Source of the DNA: Clostridium sp. AF37-5
Lineage (GTDB): Bacteria; Bacillota; Clostridia; Lachnospirales; Lachnospiraceae
DNA length: 64,000 nucleotides
Direction: 5' to 3'
Assembly: GCF_003477605.1 (NCBI RefSeq)
Contig: NZ_QUDR01000002.1
Location: forward strand, 162,559 to 226,558
Shown here: piece by piece, positions 56,651-64,000 of the stretch
How the letters are laid out: each line of letters begins with the position of its first letter
How positions within the stretch are numbered: the first letter of the stretch is position 1
Made by a program: the position numbers and the translations under genes
The notes under the pieces: generated by a model
Told to the model about the DNA's origin: nothing
Database searches by the model: none
Seen by the model: only the letters and a program-made list of their open reading frames with translations

Positions 56651-57979
56651 ATGTCACTTGAAAATGCATTAAAAGATTTTTTAAATAAAACAGATTTTGT
56701 CCGGTTTGATACCTTTTTTACAGGATTCATGCTAGGCGTTCCAAAAGACTGTTATACGGAAGAGGAAAGGAAACAAGCGTGTTCTCTTTTTCGTGAGAAG
56801 ACAGATAAGAGAGAAATCGCTTCTTATCCGACCATTCGTAAGTGGTTTGGTTTAGGCGGAAAAACAAAGCCGGACCGTATGCAGATTTTTGAAATTGCTT
56901 TCGCCCTTTCTCTTTCGGCACAGGATGTAAACTTGATTTTAAAAGAGGGAATGTTTGAGCCGGGAATCCGCATTAATGATTATCGGGAAATTATTTTCTG
57001 GTTCGGTTTATTAAATCATTTGTCCTATGAAGAGTGTTGCGTGATGATTGAACAATTTGAGAGGCATATCAATTCTGACCTAGTCATTGTGCAGGCAACA
57101 AATACCGCCGAATTACTGTATGCTTTTGAGAACAACAAACAACTGTCAAAAGATGAGTTTATGGACTGGCTTGATTCGATTGCCGGTGTTTTCAAGGGAT
57201 ATGGGAAAACAGCATTGAATTATATGCTCAAATTGAAAAAACTGGTTGTTTCCTACATGCGGAAAGAATGGAAAATACTGCTTGAAAACATGCTTGCTTC
57301 CACTGATTTTGAAACTTGGAAGAAAAAGAAAAGAAACCGCCACAAATTATCCGAAGGAGAACAGATTCGGCAATATTTGTATAAAGAAAAATCACTATCG
57401 GATGAGAGACGCAAAGAAATTTTAGATATGGTTTCTTTCGTCTATTTTGAAGAGGATAATAACGTTCGTGTTCTCGCGGAAATTTTCCCGGATACACGTA
57501 TTTCCCTTTTGCGTGACACCCTTTTACGTGGAATGACACAAAAGCATTTGTCGGATTTGTTAAACATTGCGAAGCAGAAAGAAAAGGATATGGAGCTAAC
57601 AAGAAAGCGTTACGAACTTTTGGATTCAATGGAGAAAAATCCGGAGGCGGTAAAGCAGTTGTCACAGATTGAAAAAAACAAACGGGAGCACAAAAGACGC
57701 ATGGTTCAAGTTGAGCGTGCAGATTTACTTCCATTCATACAGTACGTTGCCGTATTTCGTTATTTGGAAGAAATCAGTGCCTGCGGAAAAAAGTATGAGG
57801 CAAAAAAAGCAAAAGAGCAATTTGTCATTCTTGCCGACCAGATTCTTACCGCCTGTAATATGGCTGTTATCTCAGAAAAATATGAGCTCGATTCGTTGTT
57901 GTTACTTGGCTTTCAAGAAGATGACTGCTATTTGTACGAAGAACTGGCAGAACAACTGGTAATGATGAAAATGGATTAG
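56651..57979 (+). CDS. Unknown protein, possible N-terminal HTH, helical
   Basis: 442 residues, probably cytoplasmic and mainly helical. No signal peptide or membrane segment. Residues 58-100 (SYPTIRKWFGLGGKTKPDRM ... ALSLSAQDVNLILKEG) read like an XRE-type or cryptic helix-turn-helix, matching the 'choose helper / delay' start of several Firmicute regulators. The middle (200-330) is charged helix and coiled coil (IAKQKEKDMELTRKRYELL, KKNREHKRR-type). AAGGAG precedes the ATG. It follows the kinase by 10 bases and ends the unit before a strong terminator, so it could be a kinase target. No family recognised; function not assigned. Confidence 0.75.
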   Translation: MSLENALKDFLNKTDFVRFDTFFTGFMLGVPKDCYTEEERKQACSLFREKTDKREIASYPTIRKWFGLGGKTKPDRMQIFEIAFALSLSAQDVNLILKEGMFEPGIRINDYREIIFWFGLLNHLSYEECCVMIEQFERHINSDLVIVQATNTAELLYAFENNKQLSKDEFMDWLDSIAGVFKGYGKTALNYMLKLKKLVVSYMRKEWKILLENMLASTDFETWKKKKRNRHKLSEGEQIRQYLYKEKSLSDERRKEILDMVSFVYFEEDNNVRVLAEIFPDTRISLLRDTLLRGMTQKHLSDLLNIAKQKEKDMELTRKRYELLDSMEKNPEAVKQLSQIEKNKREHKRRMVQVERADLLPFIQYVAVFRYLEEISACGKKYEAKKAKEQFVILADQILTACNMAVISEKYELDSLLLLGFQEDDCYLYEELAEQLVMMKMD

Positions 57980-57992
57980 GATAAATTTATTT

Positions 57993-58033
57993 AAAAAGAG
58001 CCTGTTAATCAGCTTGATTAGGGCTCTTTTTTT
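57993..58033 (+). terminator. Strong intrinsic terminator
   Basis: AAAAAGAGCC plus TTAATCA pairs with TGATTA plus GGGCTCTTTTTTT around a short GCT loop. It separates the kinase unit from the TIR/SPFH operon. Confidence 0.9.
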
Positions 58034-58073
58034 GATGCAAAAAGAGAACATTTGCCGGATAAAAAAACGGAAA

Positions 58074-58100
58074 TTGATTTTTCTTTTGCTCGGTTATAAT
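58074..58100 (+). promoter_or_regulatory. Possible promoter of the TIR/SPFH operon
   Basis: TTGATT (58074-58079), 15-base spacer, TATAAT (58095-58100). The -10 is perfect, but the spacing is short, so an activator may be needed. A leader of about 105 bases follows. Confidence 0.4.
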
Positions 58101-58211
58101 AACATTAGTTTAGGTAAAAAAAGGAAATTCAAGGGGATAATGACCGCGGATAACAACACAAGTATTGTGAAATTGATTGTGTTAGAATTAGTAAATAAAG
58201 GAGGATAAAAG

Positions 58212-58508
58212 ATGAGTGCGGATTCATTTGAAGAAGAGACGAAGTATGCGGAAATTTATATGGAGTTTTCGGATTTGATTGGCGAGAGCAATATGAGAAA
58301 AGTATACAATCGTTATCGTGGTCTGAAGGTTGATTTTCCAAAACGGATTTATTCAAAAGAATATGTCGTGCAAATGCTTCGCAAATTTGAAGGAAAAAAG
58401 ACAGTGTCTGAACTGGCTAAAGAGTATGATTACAGCGAGCGGTACATACGGAAATTAATCGCTCAGGTGAGAGATGAGGAAAATGACAGGAGGAAGAGTA
58501 ATGGATGA
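58212..58508 (+). CDS. Mor-family HTH protein
   Basis: 98-residue DNA-binding protein of the Mor transcription activator family (first known from phage Mu middle genes, frequent in Firmicute mobile loci). AEIYMEFSDLIGESNMRKVY, GLKVDFPKRIYSKEYVVQML and the C-terminal helix-turn-helix KTVSELAKEYDYSERYIRKL match. AAAGGAGG lies before the ATG. It is the first gene of the operon and may regulate it. Its end overlaps the zinc-ribbon gene by 8 bases. Confidence 0.82.
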   Translation: MSADSFEEETKYAEIYMEFSDLIGESNMRKVYNRYRGLKVDFPKRIYSKEYVVQMLRKFEGKKTVSELAKEYDYSERYIRKLIAQVRDEENDRRKSNG

Positions 58509-59091
58509 ATTTAAATGCCCAAAATGCAACTATACATTTTATGACATCGAAATAGAGGAGTGTCCGCATTGTGGATTTCCAATTCAATTGTTTATAGATA
58601 GGGAAATGATATTAGATGTTCAAGGAACTCTTGTAGGAGTTAGAGCAGCCTTGCATGAAATTGTAGAAGAAAGCAAAACGTCAAATTGGTATCGATGGGA
58701 AGATATTATGCCAATTTTAGGTCAATTTTTATATTATGCATCTATGTTAGGAAATGCAGAAGAATTTATTGAATATTATGCAGACGAAAATGACCCTGCT
58801 ATTGAAAATTTAGCTTACATATATGAAGAACTTGATACGATTACAGATTATACCGCACAATTTTCAGACATGAATATCCGCAGAATTTTGGCAGAATATT
58901 ATGGATATTGTGATGAATTAATGGTCGAGTATCTTCGTCAGGGAGAGGTTGAAAAGGCTCGTCAAAATTTAGAATTCATTCATTTGAAGTTTGAAAGAAC
59001 AATCGCAAAGTATGATGAAATGATAGGTATCATTATGGATTCGAGCAACGAAATTATGAAGTATATGACTCAGGCAATTGATAAGTATTAA
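58501..59091 (+). CDS. Zinc-ribbon protein of unknown function
   Basis: 196 residues. The first 25 carry two CxxC knuckles (FKCPKCNYTF and EECPHCGFPI), a zinc ribbon of the type put on many stress and defence proteins. The rest is acidic, all-helical and has no known motif (EEFIEYYADENDPAIENLAY). No membrane segment. ATG 58501 has AGGAGG upstream and overlaps the HTH stop; an ATG at 58474 lies within the HTH gene. No characterised family recognised. Confidence 0.78.
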   Translation: MDEFKCPKCNYTFYDIEIEECPHCGFPIQLFIDREMILDVQGTLVGVRAALHEIVEESKTSNWYRWEDIMPILGQFLYYASMLGNAEEFIEYYADENDPAIENLAYIYEELDTITDYTAQFSDMNIRRILAEYYGYCDELMVEYLRQGEVEKARQNLEFIHLKFERTIAKYDEMIGIIMDSSNEIMKYMTQAIDKY

Positions 59092-59106
59092 GAAAGGAAA
59101 TGAAAA

Positions 59107-59760
59107 ATGAAGAGAAAAATTTATGTATGGTTTGGAATACTATTTATGAGTTTTATATTAGTTGGTTGTGAGGAATTGGATACTGCTTCGTCTAATACGA
59201 ATACAGAACAAACAAGTTCGGAACAATCAAAAAAAGCTTCAAAGAAAAAGAAAAAAAAGAAGAATAAGAAAAAGAGTAAAAAAAAGAAGAAGAGTGTAAA
59301 AAGGAAAAAAACGAAGAAGAAGAGTAAGGTACAAAGTAATAAAAAAAATATGGTTTATTATAATCCATTAGATGATGATGTAAAGGAGGTCAGGAAAGAA
59401 TGCAAATCTGAATTTGAAGATATTTATGATGTTGATCGCGGCCGAGCATTTGATTCTTATTTTGCTATTTCAAAATGGAAAAGCAGGGAAGATGATGGAG
59501 ATGTATATGTTGAGTTTTATGGTGTTTTTCCAGAGGAAAAAGACCACGAGTATGAGGAATCTCAAATTGAAAGCGGAATGAAGGTACATATTACATATGA
59601 GAAAACGAGTGCATTAGTTTGGGATTTGGGATGGAGTGTTCAAAGTGCATATTTATGTGATAAAAATGATGAATTTATTTGTATGCTAGATGGGGAAGGA
59701 CAATCATCTTTGGAGGAAATTGCTTATGCATATTATTTGATGCTTACAAATCAATATTAG
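59107..59760 (+). CDS. Lipoprotein with polylysine stretch
   Basis: 217-residue predicted lipoprotein with lipobox LVGC (SFILVGCEELD) at about residue 21. After a Ser/Thr/Glu spacer comes a run of about 40 mostly Lys residues (about 45-85, bases 59238-59345), then a small acidic domain (VYYNPLDDDVKEVRKECKSE ... SSLEEIAYAYYLML). The basic stretch would lie at the outer membrane surface and could bind anionic lipids, teichoic acids or DNA. Base runs of A suggest slippage risk. No family recognised. Confidence 0.78.
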   Translation: MKRKIYVWFGILFMSFILVGCEELDTASSNTNTEQTSSEQSKKASKKKKKKKNKKKSKKKKKSVKRKKTKKKSKVQSNKKNMVYYNPLDDDVKEVRKECKSEFEDIYDVDRGRAFDSYFAISKWKSREDDGDVYVEFYGVFPEEKDHEYEESQIESGMKVHITYEKTSALVWDLGWSVQSAYLCDKNDEFICMLDGEGQSSLEEIAYAYYLMLTNQY

Positions 59761-59786
59761 CCGATTAAGGAAGAGGAGGAACAAAA

Positions 59787-61094
59787 ATGTTTGGCTCAAA
59801 ATATTCAGAAAACGAGATGTCTGTTATACAATATGACGGAGGAAAAGAAACTTTTGTATGGAAATGTCCGATACAGGATTTTACAATGGGCTCTCAGTTA
59901 ATTGTACATGAATCACAAGAGGCCTTGTTTTTGAAAAATGGAGAAGCACTGGATTTATTTGGACCGGGAAGGTACTTGCTGGAAACACAAAATATTCCTA
60001 TGACAAGTCGATTATTTAAAATGCCAATTGAAAATGGACAGATTTTTCAGGCGGAAGTGTATTTTATTAATCAAACAGTACAAATGGGAATTAAATGGGG
60101 AACAGATAGTAAAATCAGGCTATTTGACCCTATGTCAGGTTTATATTTGGAAATAGGGGCTTGTGGTGAATTTAATCTTTGTGTTTCTGACTCACGGAAA
60201 CTGGTTACAAAACTTGTTGGTACAGAAGCAACATTATCCCAATCACAGCTTCTTAGTACGGGAGGACAAGCCGGTAATGTTACAGGAATGCATGGATATT
60301 TTCGATCCATGATTATGACTTATGTAAAAAGTTTTTTGGCTCAAATTGTAAAAGAAAAAGCAATTAATATTTTAGAAATTGATAGCCGGTTAGAAGAACT
60401 TTCTCAGTTACTAGAAGATAAAATAAATGTGGCATTATCAGAATATGGATTACATATGCCGGAATTTTTTGTTACCAGAATTTTGACTCCGGATGATGAT
60501 CCAAATTATAGGAGACTAAAACAGCAGTATGCGGATAAATATTTAAGAATACGAGAAGAGGAGATTCTTCGAGCAGAAGCGGAAGCAAGAGCGGAAAGAA
60601 AGGCTGTCGAGGCTGCAACAGAGGCCCGATTAAATATGATTCGCGCTCAGGGACAAGCAGAGGCATTAAAAATAAAGGGAGAGGCAGAGGCAGCTGCTTA
60701 TCGTATGCAAGCAGAGGCAGAAGCGTCTGAAATGAAGATGAAAGGTTATACTTATGCAGAAGAAACTGCAAGAAAAGTTGGCGTTGGTGCTGTGGAAAAT
60801 GGTTTTGGAAGTACAGGTGAGGGTGGCAATAATATAGGAAATTCGGGCTTGATGGGTGATTTGGTGAATCTTGGAGTTGGGTTGAGTGCTATGTCAGGAG
60901 TTATGGGGATGACAAAGGACGCAATTTCACCTCTTATGAATACGACGGGTGAGATGGGACAATCTGTATCAAATTTAATGAAGCCTGAGACACAAAATAC
61001 GACTTGGTCCTGTAGTTGTGGAATGACTGGCTTGACCGGAAATTTTTGTAGTAATTGTGGAAAAAAGAAAGGAGAGAATACCAATGAAAAATAG
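59787..61094 (+). CDS. SPFH/band-7 domain protein with C-terminal zinc ribbon
   Basis: 435 residues, related to SPFH-type proteins often annotated as virion core protein or YdjI. SPFH domain about 15-250 (FTMGSQLIVHESQEALFLKN, FGPGRYLLETQN), with REEEILRAEAEARAERK and the Ala/Glu-rich coiled coil AEALKIKGEAEAAAYRMQ after it. The last 30 residues hold a CxC ... CxxC zinc ribbon (WSCSCGMTGLTGNFCSNCGK). No membrane helix; SPFH proteins form membrane-bound rings. AGGAGG precedes the ATG. The tail overlaps the next gene by 11 bases. Scaffold role is inferred. Confidence 0.88.
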   Translation: MFGSKYSENEMSVIQYDGGKETFVWKCPIQDFTMGSQLIVHESQEALFLKNGEALDLFGPGRYLLETQNIPMTSRLFKMPIENGQIFQAEVYFINQTVQMGIKWGTDSKIRLFDPMSGLYLEIGACGEFNLCVSDSRKLVTKLVGTEATLSQSQLLSTGGQAGNVTGMHGYFRSMIMTYVKSFLAQIVKEKAINILEIDSRLEELSQLLEDKINVALSEYGLHMPEFFVTRILTPDDDPNYRRLKQQYADKYLRIREEEILRAEAEARAERKAVEAATEARLNMIRAQGQAEALKIKGEAEAAAYRMQAEAEASEMKMKGYTYAEETARKVGVGAVENGFGSTGEGGNNIGNSGLMGDLVNLGVGLSAMSGVMGMTKDAISPLMNTTGEMGQSVSNLMKPETQNTTWSCSCGMTGLTGNFCSNCGKKKGENTNEK

Positions 61095-61761
61095 CAAAAC
61101 AATGTGGATTTTTTTGGGTATTATATTGGCAATTTATAGCTCTATTGTATGGATTGTTCCGTGGGAGAAAAATGGTTGTCTTGTTTTATCGTATATATTT
61201 ACGGTTGTTGCATTTTTGTTCCAAGGAGTTGTTTGGAAAATTTCATGGGATAATTCGGAAACTGCAATGAGTAAATTTTATGGAATTCCCATTTTTCGTG
61301 TTGGCATTATATATTTGGTAGTACAAATTTGCTTGAGTTTTGTAGTTATTTTGCTTTCTAAAGTGATTCCTTATTGGATTCCAATTCTTTTGTATATTAT
61401 TGTGTTAGGTGCTTTTTTGATTGGATTAATTGCAGCTACACAGATAAAAGAACAAATTGATCGAATGGAAACGGAACAAAAAAAGGACACAAAACTTATT
61501 AAGAAAATGCGTGTTGAGTCAGATTATTTATATCAACGCTATTCATCACAAGAAAAGCTGAAGTTGATTGCGGATAAAATTAAATACAGTGATCCTGTCA
61601 GTATGGATGAATTGGAAGATGAAGAAAAAGAACTGGCTTTATTGTTAACACAGATGGAACAATTGCTTCAAAATAATGAGGTTGAACGTTTTGAGTCGAT
61701 GGTGGATGAGTTTTTGACAAAATTAGAAAGACGAAACAATCTCTGTAAAATGTACAAGTAA
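61084..61761 (+). CDS. Multi-pass membrane protein, unknown
   Basis: 225 residues with about four membrane segments in the first 125 (FLGIILAIYSSIVWIVPW; VLSYIFTVVAFLFQGV; GIIYLVVQICLSFVVILLS; ILLYIIVLGAFLIGLI) and a cytoplasmic helical tail (KKMRVESDYLYQRYSS ... ALLLTQMEQLLQNNEVE). ATG 61084 has AAAGGAG 9 bases before it and overlaps the SPFH stop; ATG 61057 lies inside the SPFH gene. It may anchor the SPFH or TIR partners. No family recognised. Confidence 0.78.
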   Translation: MKNSKTMWIFLGIILAIYSSIVWIVPWEKNGCLVLSYIFTVVAFLFQGVVWKISWDNSETAMSKFYGIPIFRVGIIYLVVQICLSFVVILLSKVIPYWIPILLYIIVLGAFLIGLIAATQIKEQIDRMETEQKKDTKLIKKMRVESDYLYQRYSSQEKLKLIADKIKYSDPVSMDELEDEEKELALLLTQMEQLLQNNEVERFESMVDEFLTKLERRNNLCKMYK

Positions 61762-61799
61762 AGAAATGCTAGAACACTTAAGAGTATGGAGGATATCAG

Positions 61800-63785
61800 A
61801 TGTTTTTTTATTGTAAAATGTGTGGTGGAGAATTAGAAGTAAATCAAGATGCGACGGTTGGACAGTGTCAATATTGTGGTACAAAGCAGACAATTCCTAA
61901 AACGGATAATGAAAAAATAATGAATTTATTTAATCGTGCAAATCATTATCGAATGAAAAATGATTTTGATAACGCAATGAATTCTTATGAAAATATCCTG
62001 AATGAGGATTCAAAAAACGCAGAGGCATACTGGGGATTATGTTTATGCCGGTATGGAATTGAGTATGTTAAAGATCCATTAACAGAAAAAATGATTCCAA
62101 CTTGTCACAGAACACAGTTAGAATCAATTATTGAGGATGAAGATTTTATAAGTGCATGCGAAAACGCAGATTCTGTTGCGCGCTCGACCTATGAACAAGA
62201 AGCAAAACACATTGATAAAATACAGAAAAAAATTCTGCAAATTTCATCCAAAGAAGAGGACTATGATGTGTTTATCTGCTATAAAGAGGCAGATAATATG
62301 GGAGAGCGGACACCCGATAGCGTAATCGGACAAGATATTTATGATGCACTTACAGAAAAGGGAATACGTGTATTTTTTGCGCGTATTTCGCTTGAAGATA
62401 AAGTAGGAACTGCATATGAACCTTATATTTTCGCTGCTCTGCAAAGTGCTCCGATAATGATTACGATTGGAACCAAGCCTGAGTACATGGAAGCAGTGTG
62501 GGTAAAAAATGAATGGAGCCGTTTTTTGGCGATGATGAAAAAAGATAGTAAAAAAACGATAATTCCGGTTTACAAATTTATGAATCCATATGATATGCCG
62601 GAAGGATTTGCAAGAATTCAAGCTGTCAACATGGAAAAAATTGGTGCTATGCAGGATTTAGTTCATGGGATTGAAAAGATTTTGGGAAAAGATAAAAATA
62701 GGATTGTTGAAAAAGTAGTCCGTGTAGATGAAAATGCGAATAGTGCGTCAAAATATGCTCCTTTATTGGAACGTGCATGGATTTTTCTTGAGGACAAGAA
62801 TTGGAATAAAGCTCGAGAATATGTAGAACGAGTTTTGGACATGAATCCAAAATGTGGGGAAGCGTATTTGATAAAAATGCTTGCAGGAATGAGCCTTAAT
62901 AATCGTAATGCGCTAAAAAACTGGTCGCATCCACTTGACGGGTATGATGAGTACAAAAAAATCATGAAATACGGAGATGATGAGTTAAAAAATGAACTGA
63001 TGCAATATAATAAAATTATAGTTGATAGACAAAGAAAAAAAGAGCAAGAACTGAATGAAAAAAGAATGAGGGAAGAAAGGGAATTATATGAAAGAAAGAA
63101 GCGAGAAGAGGAGGAACGAAAGGCAAGACTGGAGAAAAAAAGACAAGAGATATATGCCAAGTATGATGATACCATACAGTCTAATAGGAAAAAAGCGCAA
63201 GATTTGGAAAATGAAAAACATGAAATTGTAGAAAAAATTATTGCGTTAAATGCTAATAAAATCCAGATTAGTGACAGAAAAAAGGAACTAGAAAAGCAAT
63301 ATAACGAAGTGGCTGGAATTTACAATTCAGCAATGAAAAAAATAGAAACTAAGAAAGATAGAAGAGAGGGGGTTGGTGATATTATATCTTTAGGAATATG
63401 GGGAATAACGGCCTTAGCAGGGCTTGTTTTGGGGATAGCTGTGCCAGTTATATACTTTCCAAATAATTCTTCTGGTATTGCTGTTATATCTTTTTTGTTG
63501 TTGAGTTTAATTGTTGGAGTGGTCGGAGGATTTTTGTTAAGTATGCGCTTTGGGGATATTAAATTTTTCTTTGGTGATTATTCTCAAGCAAAGGAAAAAG
63601 TGAAAAAAAAATACCCGGTTGTAGTAGAGTATCAAAATATTTGCGAAGAGGAAGAAAATATTACAAAAGAAATTGACGATTTGAAAAAAAGTGAGCAACA
63701 GTATAACACAAATATAAAGGGATATTTGCAGGCAGTGACGTCCGCACAGAATTCTATAAAAAAACAAATAGCCGCTTTAAAATAA
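61800..63785 (+). CDS. Zinc ribbon-TPR-TIR protein with C-terminal membrane helices
   Basis: 661 residues. Zinc ribbon at C5/C8 and C23/C26; TPR-like helices (about 40-95, LFNRANHYRMKNDFDNAM); TIR domain 154-295 starting EDYDVFICYKE. W234-E238 (WVKNE) aligns with WVHKE of SARM1, whose Glu is the NAD-cleaving residue, so catalytic capacity is likely. Helices 310-370; long charged coiled coil 400-500; two membrane helices at about 535-590; final coiled coil. Bacterial TIR domains often cleave NAD or make cyclic ADP-ribose signals in phage defence. No Thoeris ThsA or known partner is present. GGAGG precedes the ATG; operon continuity with the SPFH gene is clear. Confidence 0.9.
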   Translation: MFFYCKMCGGELEVNQDATVGQCQYCGTKQTIPKTDNEKIMNLFNRANHYRMKNDFDNAMNSYENILNEDSKNAEAYWGLCLCRYGIEYVKDPLTEKMIPTCHRTQLESIIEDEDFISACENADSVARSTYEQEAKHIDKIQKKILQISSKEEDYDVFICYKEADNMGERTPDSVIGQDIYDALTEKGIRVFFARISLEDKVGTAYEPYIFAALQSAPIMITIGTKPEYMEAVWVKNEWSRFLAMMKKDSKKTIIPVYKFMNPYDMPEGFARIQAVNMEKIGAMQDLVHGIEKILGKDKNRIVEKVVRVDENANSASKYAPLLERAWIFLEDKNWNKAREYVERVLDMNPKCGEAYLIKMLAGMSLNNRNALKNWSHPLDGYDEYKKIMKYGDDELKNELMQYNKIIVDRQRKKEQELNEKRMREERELYERKKREEEERKARLEKKRQEIYAKYDDTIQSNRKKAQDLENEKHEIVEKIIALNANKIQISDRKKELEKQYNEVAGIYNSAMKKIETKKDRREGVGDIISLGIWGITALAGLVLGIAVPVIYFPNNSSGIAVISFLLLSLIVGVVGGFLLSMRFGDIKFFFGDYSQAKEKVKKKYPVVVEYQNICEEEENITKEIDDLKKSEQQYNTNIKGYLQAVTSAQNSIKKQIAALK

Positions 63786-63849
63786 TTGTTACATTAAAAG
63801 ATAATTGATGGTTAACTTTTAAAAATGTTAATTATGATTTGTTCTCCAC

Positions 63850-63882
63850 CCTGCGTCATAAAACTTATGACGCAGGATTTTT
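63850..63882 (+). terminator. Terminator of the TIR/SPFH operon
   Basis: A perfect 12-bp stem CCTGCGTCATAA/TTATGACGCAGG with AAC loop and ATTTTTG tail. Confidence 0.92.
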
Positions 63883-63886
63883 GTAC

Positions 63887-63915
63887 TTGACATAAACACA
63901 CACGTGATATATAAT
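63887..63915 (+). promoter_or_regulatory. Consensus promoter at the right edge
   Basis: TTGACA (63887-63892), 17-base spacer, TATAAT (63910-63915): both boxes perfect. The leader carries CTCC (63935-63938) able to pair with GGAG of the ribosome site (63950-63953), a small possible hairpin. Confidence 0.88.
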
Positions 63916-63965
63916 GCCAACCATGATGATACTTCTCCTGTCTGCCGGTGGAGGGAGACGATAGG

Positions 63966-64000
63966 ATGGAGAACACGCAAAAGAACATTGAGAAAAATTT
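63966..64000 (+). CDS. Start of a further gene (cut by window edge)
   Basis: ATG 63966 with GGAGGGAG 8 bases upstream, 51 bases after a perfect promoter. Only MENTQKNIEKN is visible, a hydrophilic start. Too little to assign a family. Confidence 0.55.
   Translation, partial: MENTQKNIEKN

Noticed and set aside
58014-58208. Small + strand frame of 64 residues before the Mor-type gene
   Set aside because: It starts inside the terminator and has no ribosome site; the region is better read as terminator, promoter and leader.
61800-63785. Thoeris defence system
   Set aside because: A TIR protein is present but no ThsA (SIR2-SLOG or similar) effector, and the TIR protein has a different layout.

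Overview
The window reads as chromosomal DNA of a low-GC anaerobic Firmicute, most likely family Lachnospiraceae (class Clostridia). This is inferred from gene families rather than a marker search: DUF6273 and BspA-type leucine-rich secreted proteins, Pro/Thr linkers, secreted proteins with GxGNYxG beta modules, an FtsA-like protein away from ftsZ, an ACT-UPF0210 pair, a GldF/GldG/DUF4340 ABC operon, and TTG/GTG starts behind strong AGGAGG sites. Nearly all genes lie on the + strand. Three protein genes and one tRNA are on the - strand.

Layout. 1-5037 is an AT-rich accessory block: the end of a PASTA-domain Ser/Thr kinase, two tandem DUF6273 proteins and an unknown secreted protein. 5107-19185 is housekeeping: degV, a YprB-like exonuclease (-), cardiolipin synthase, ruvAB, zapA, a U32 peptidase/hydroxylase, an FtsW-PBP pair, a Nudix hydrolase, a two-domain PPK2 enzyme and a secreted transglutaminase. 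19190-19743 holds a - strand tRNA-Leu(CAA) between two related palindromic elements in inverted orientation. 19841-33333 has a large secreted protein, polA-coaE, an FtsA-like protein, a diguanylate cyclase, a WalJ-like hydrolase, ACT-UPF0210, a second Nudix gene and a SpoIIM-like membrane protein behind a leader that could fold as a pseudoknot. 33328-45247 has DAHP synthase (-), the four-gene ABC operon, cysS (its promoter built over the preceding terminator), a small lipoprotein, an HMGL-type aldolase (-) and another large secreted protein. 45312-49523 is purM-purN-purD-glyA.

49606-57979 has a LUD-domain protein, topoisomerase III, a 918-residue LRR/DUF6273/Pro-Thr surface protein, a complete PASTA kinase and an unknown protein, ending in a strong terminator. 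58212-63785 is a compact accessory operon: a Mor-type HTH protein, a double-CxxC zinc-ribbon protein, a Lys-rich lipoprotein, an SPFH protein with a C-terminal zinc ribbon, a multi-pass membrane protein, and a zinc ribbon-TPR-TIR-coiled coil-membrane protein whose TIR domain keeps the glutamate expected of a NAD-cleaving enzyme. This last operon is the best candidate for an undescribed system. It looks like a membrane-scaffolded TIR effector, possibly for defence or stress sensing, but no function can be proven from sequence alone. The window ends after a perfect consensus promoter and the first codons of a further gene.

The DUF6273/PASTA-kinase pairing occurs at both ends of the window in opposite gene order, which suggests a surface-protein and envelope-signalling cassette that has been duplicated or rearranged.
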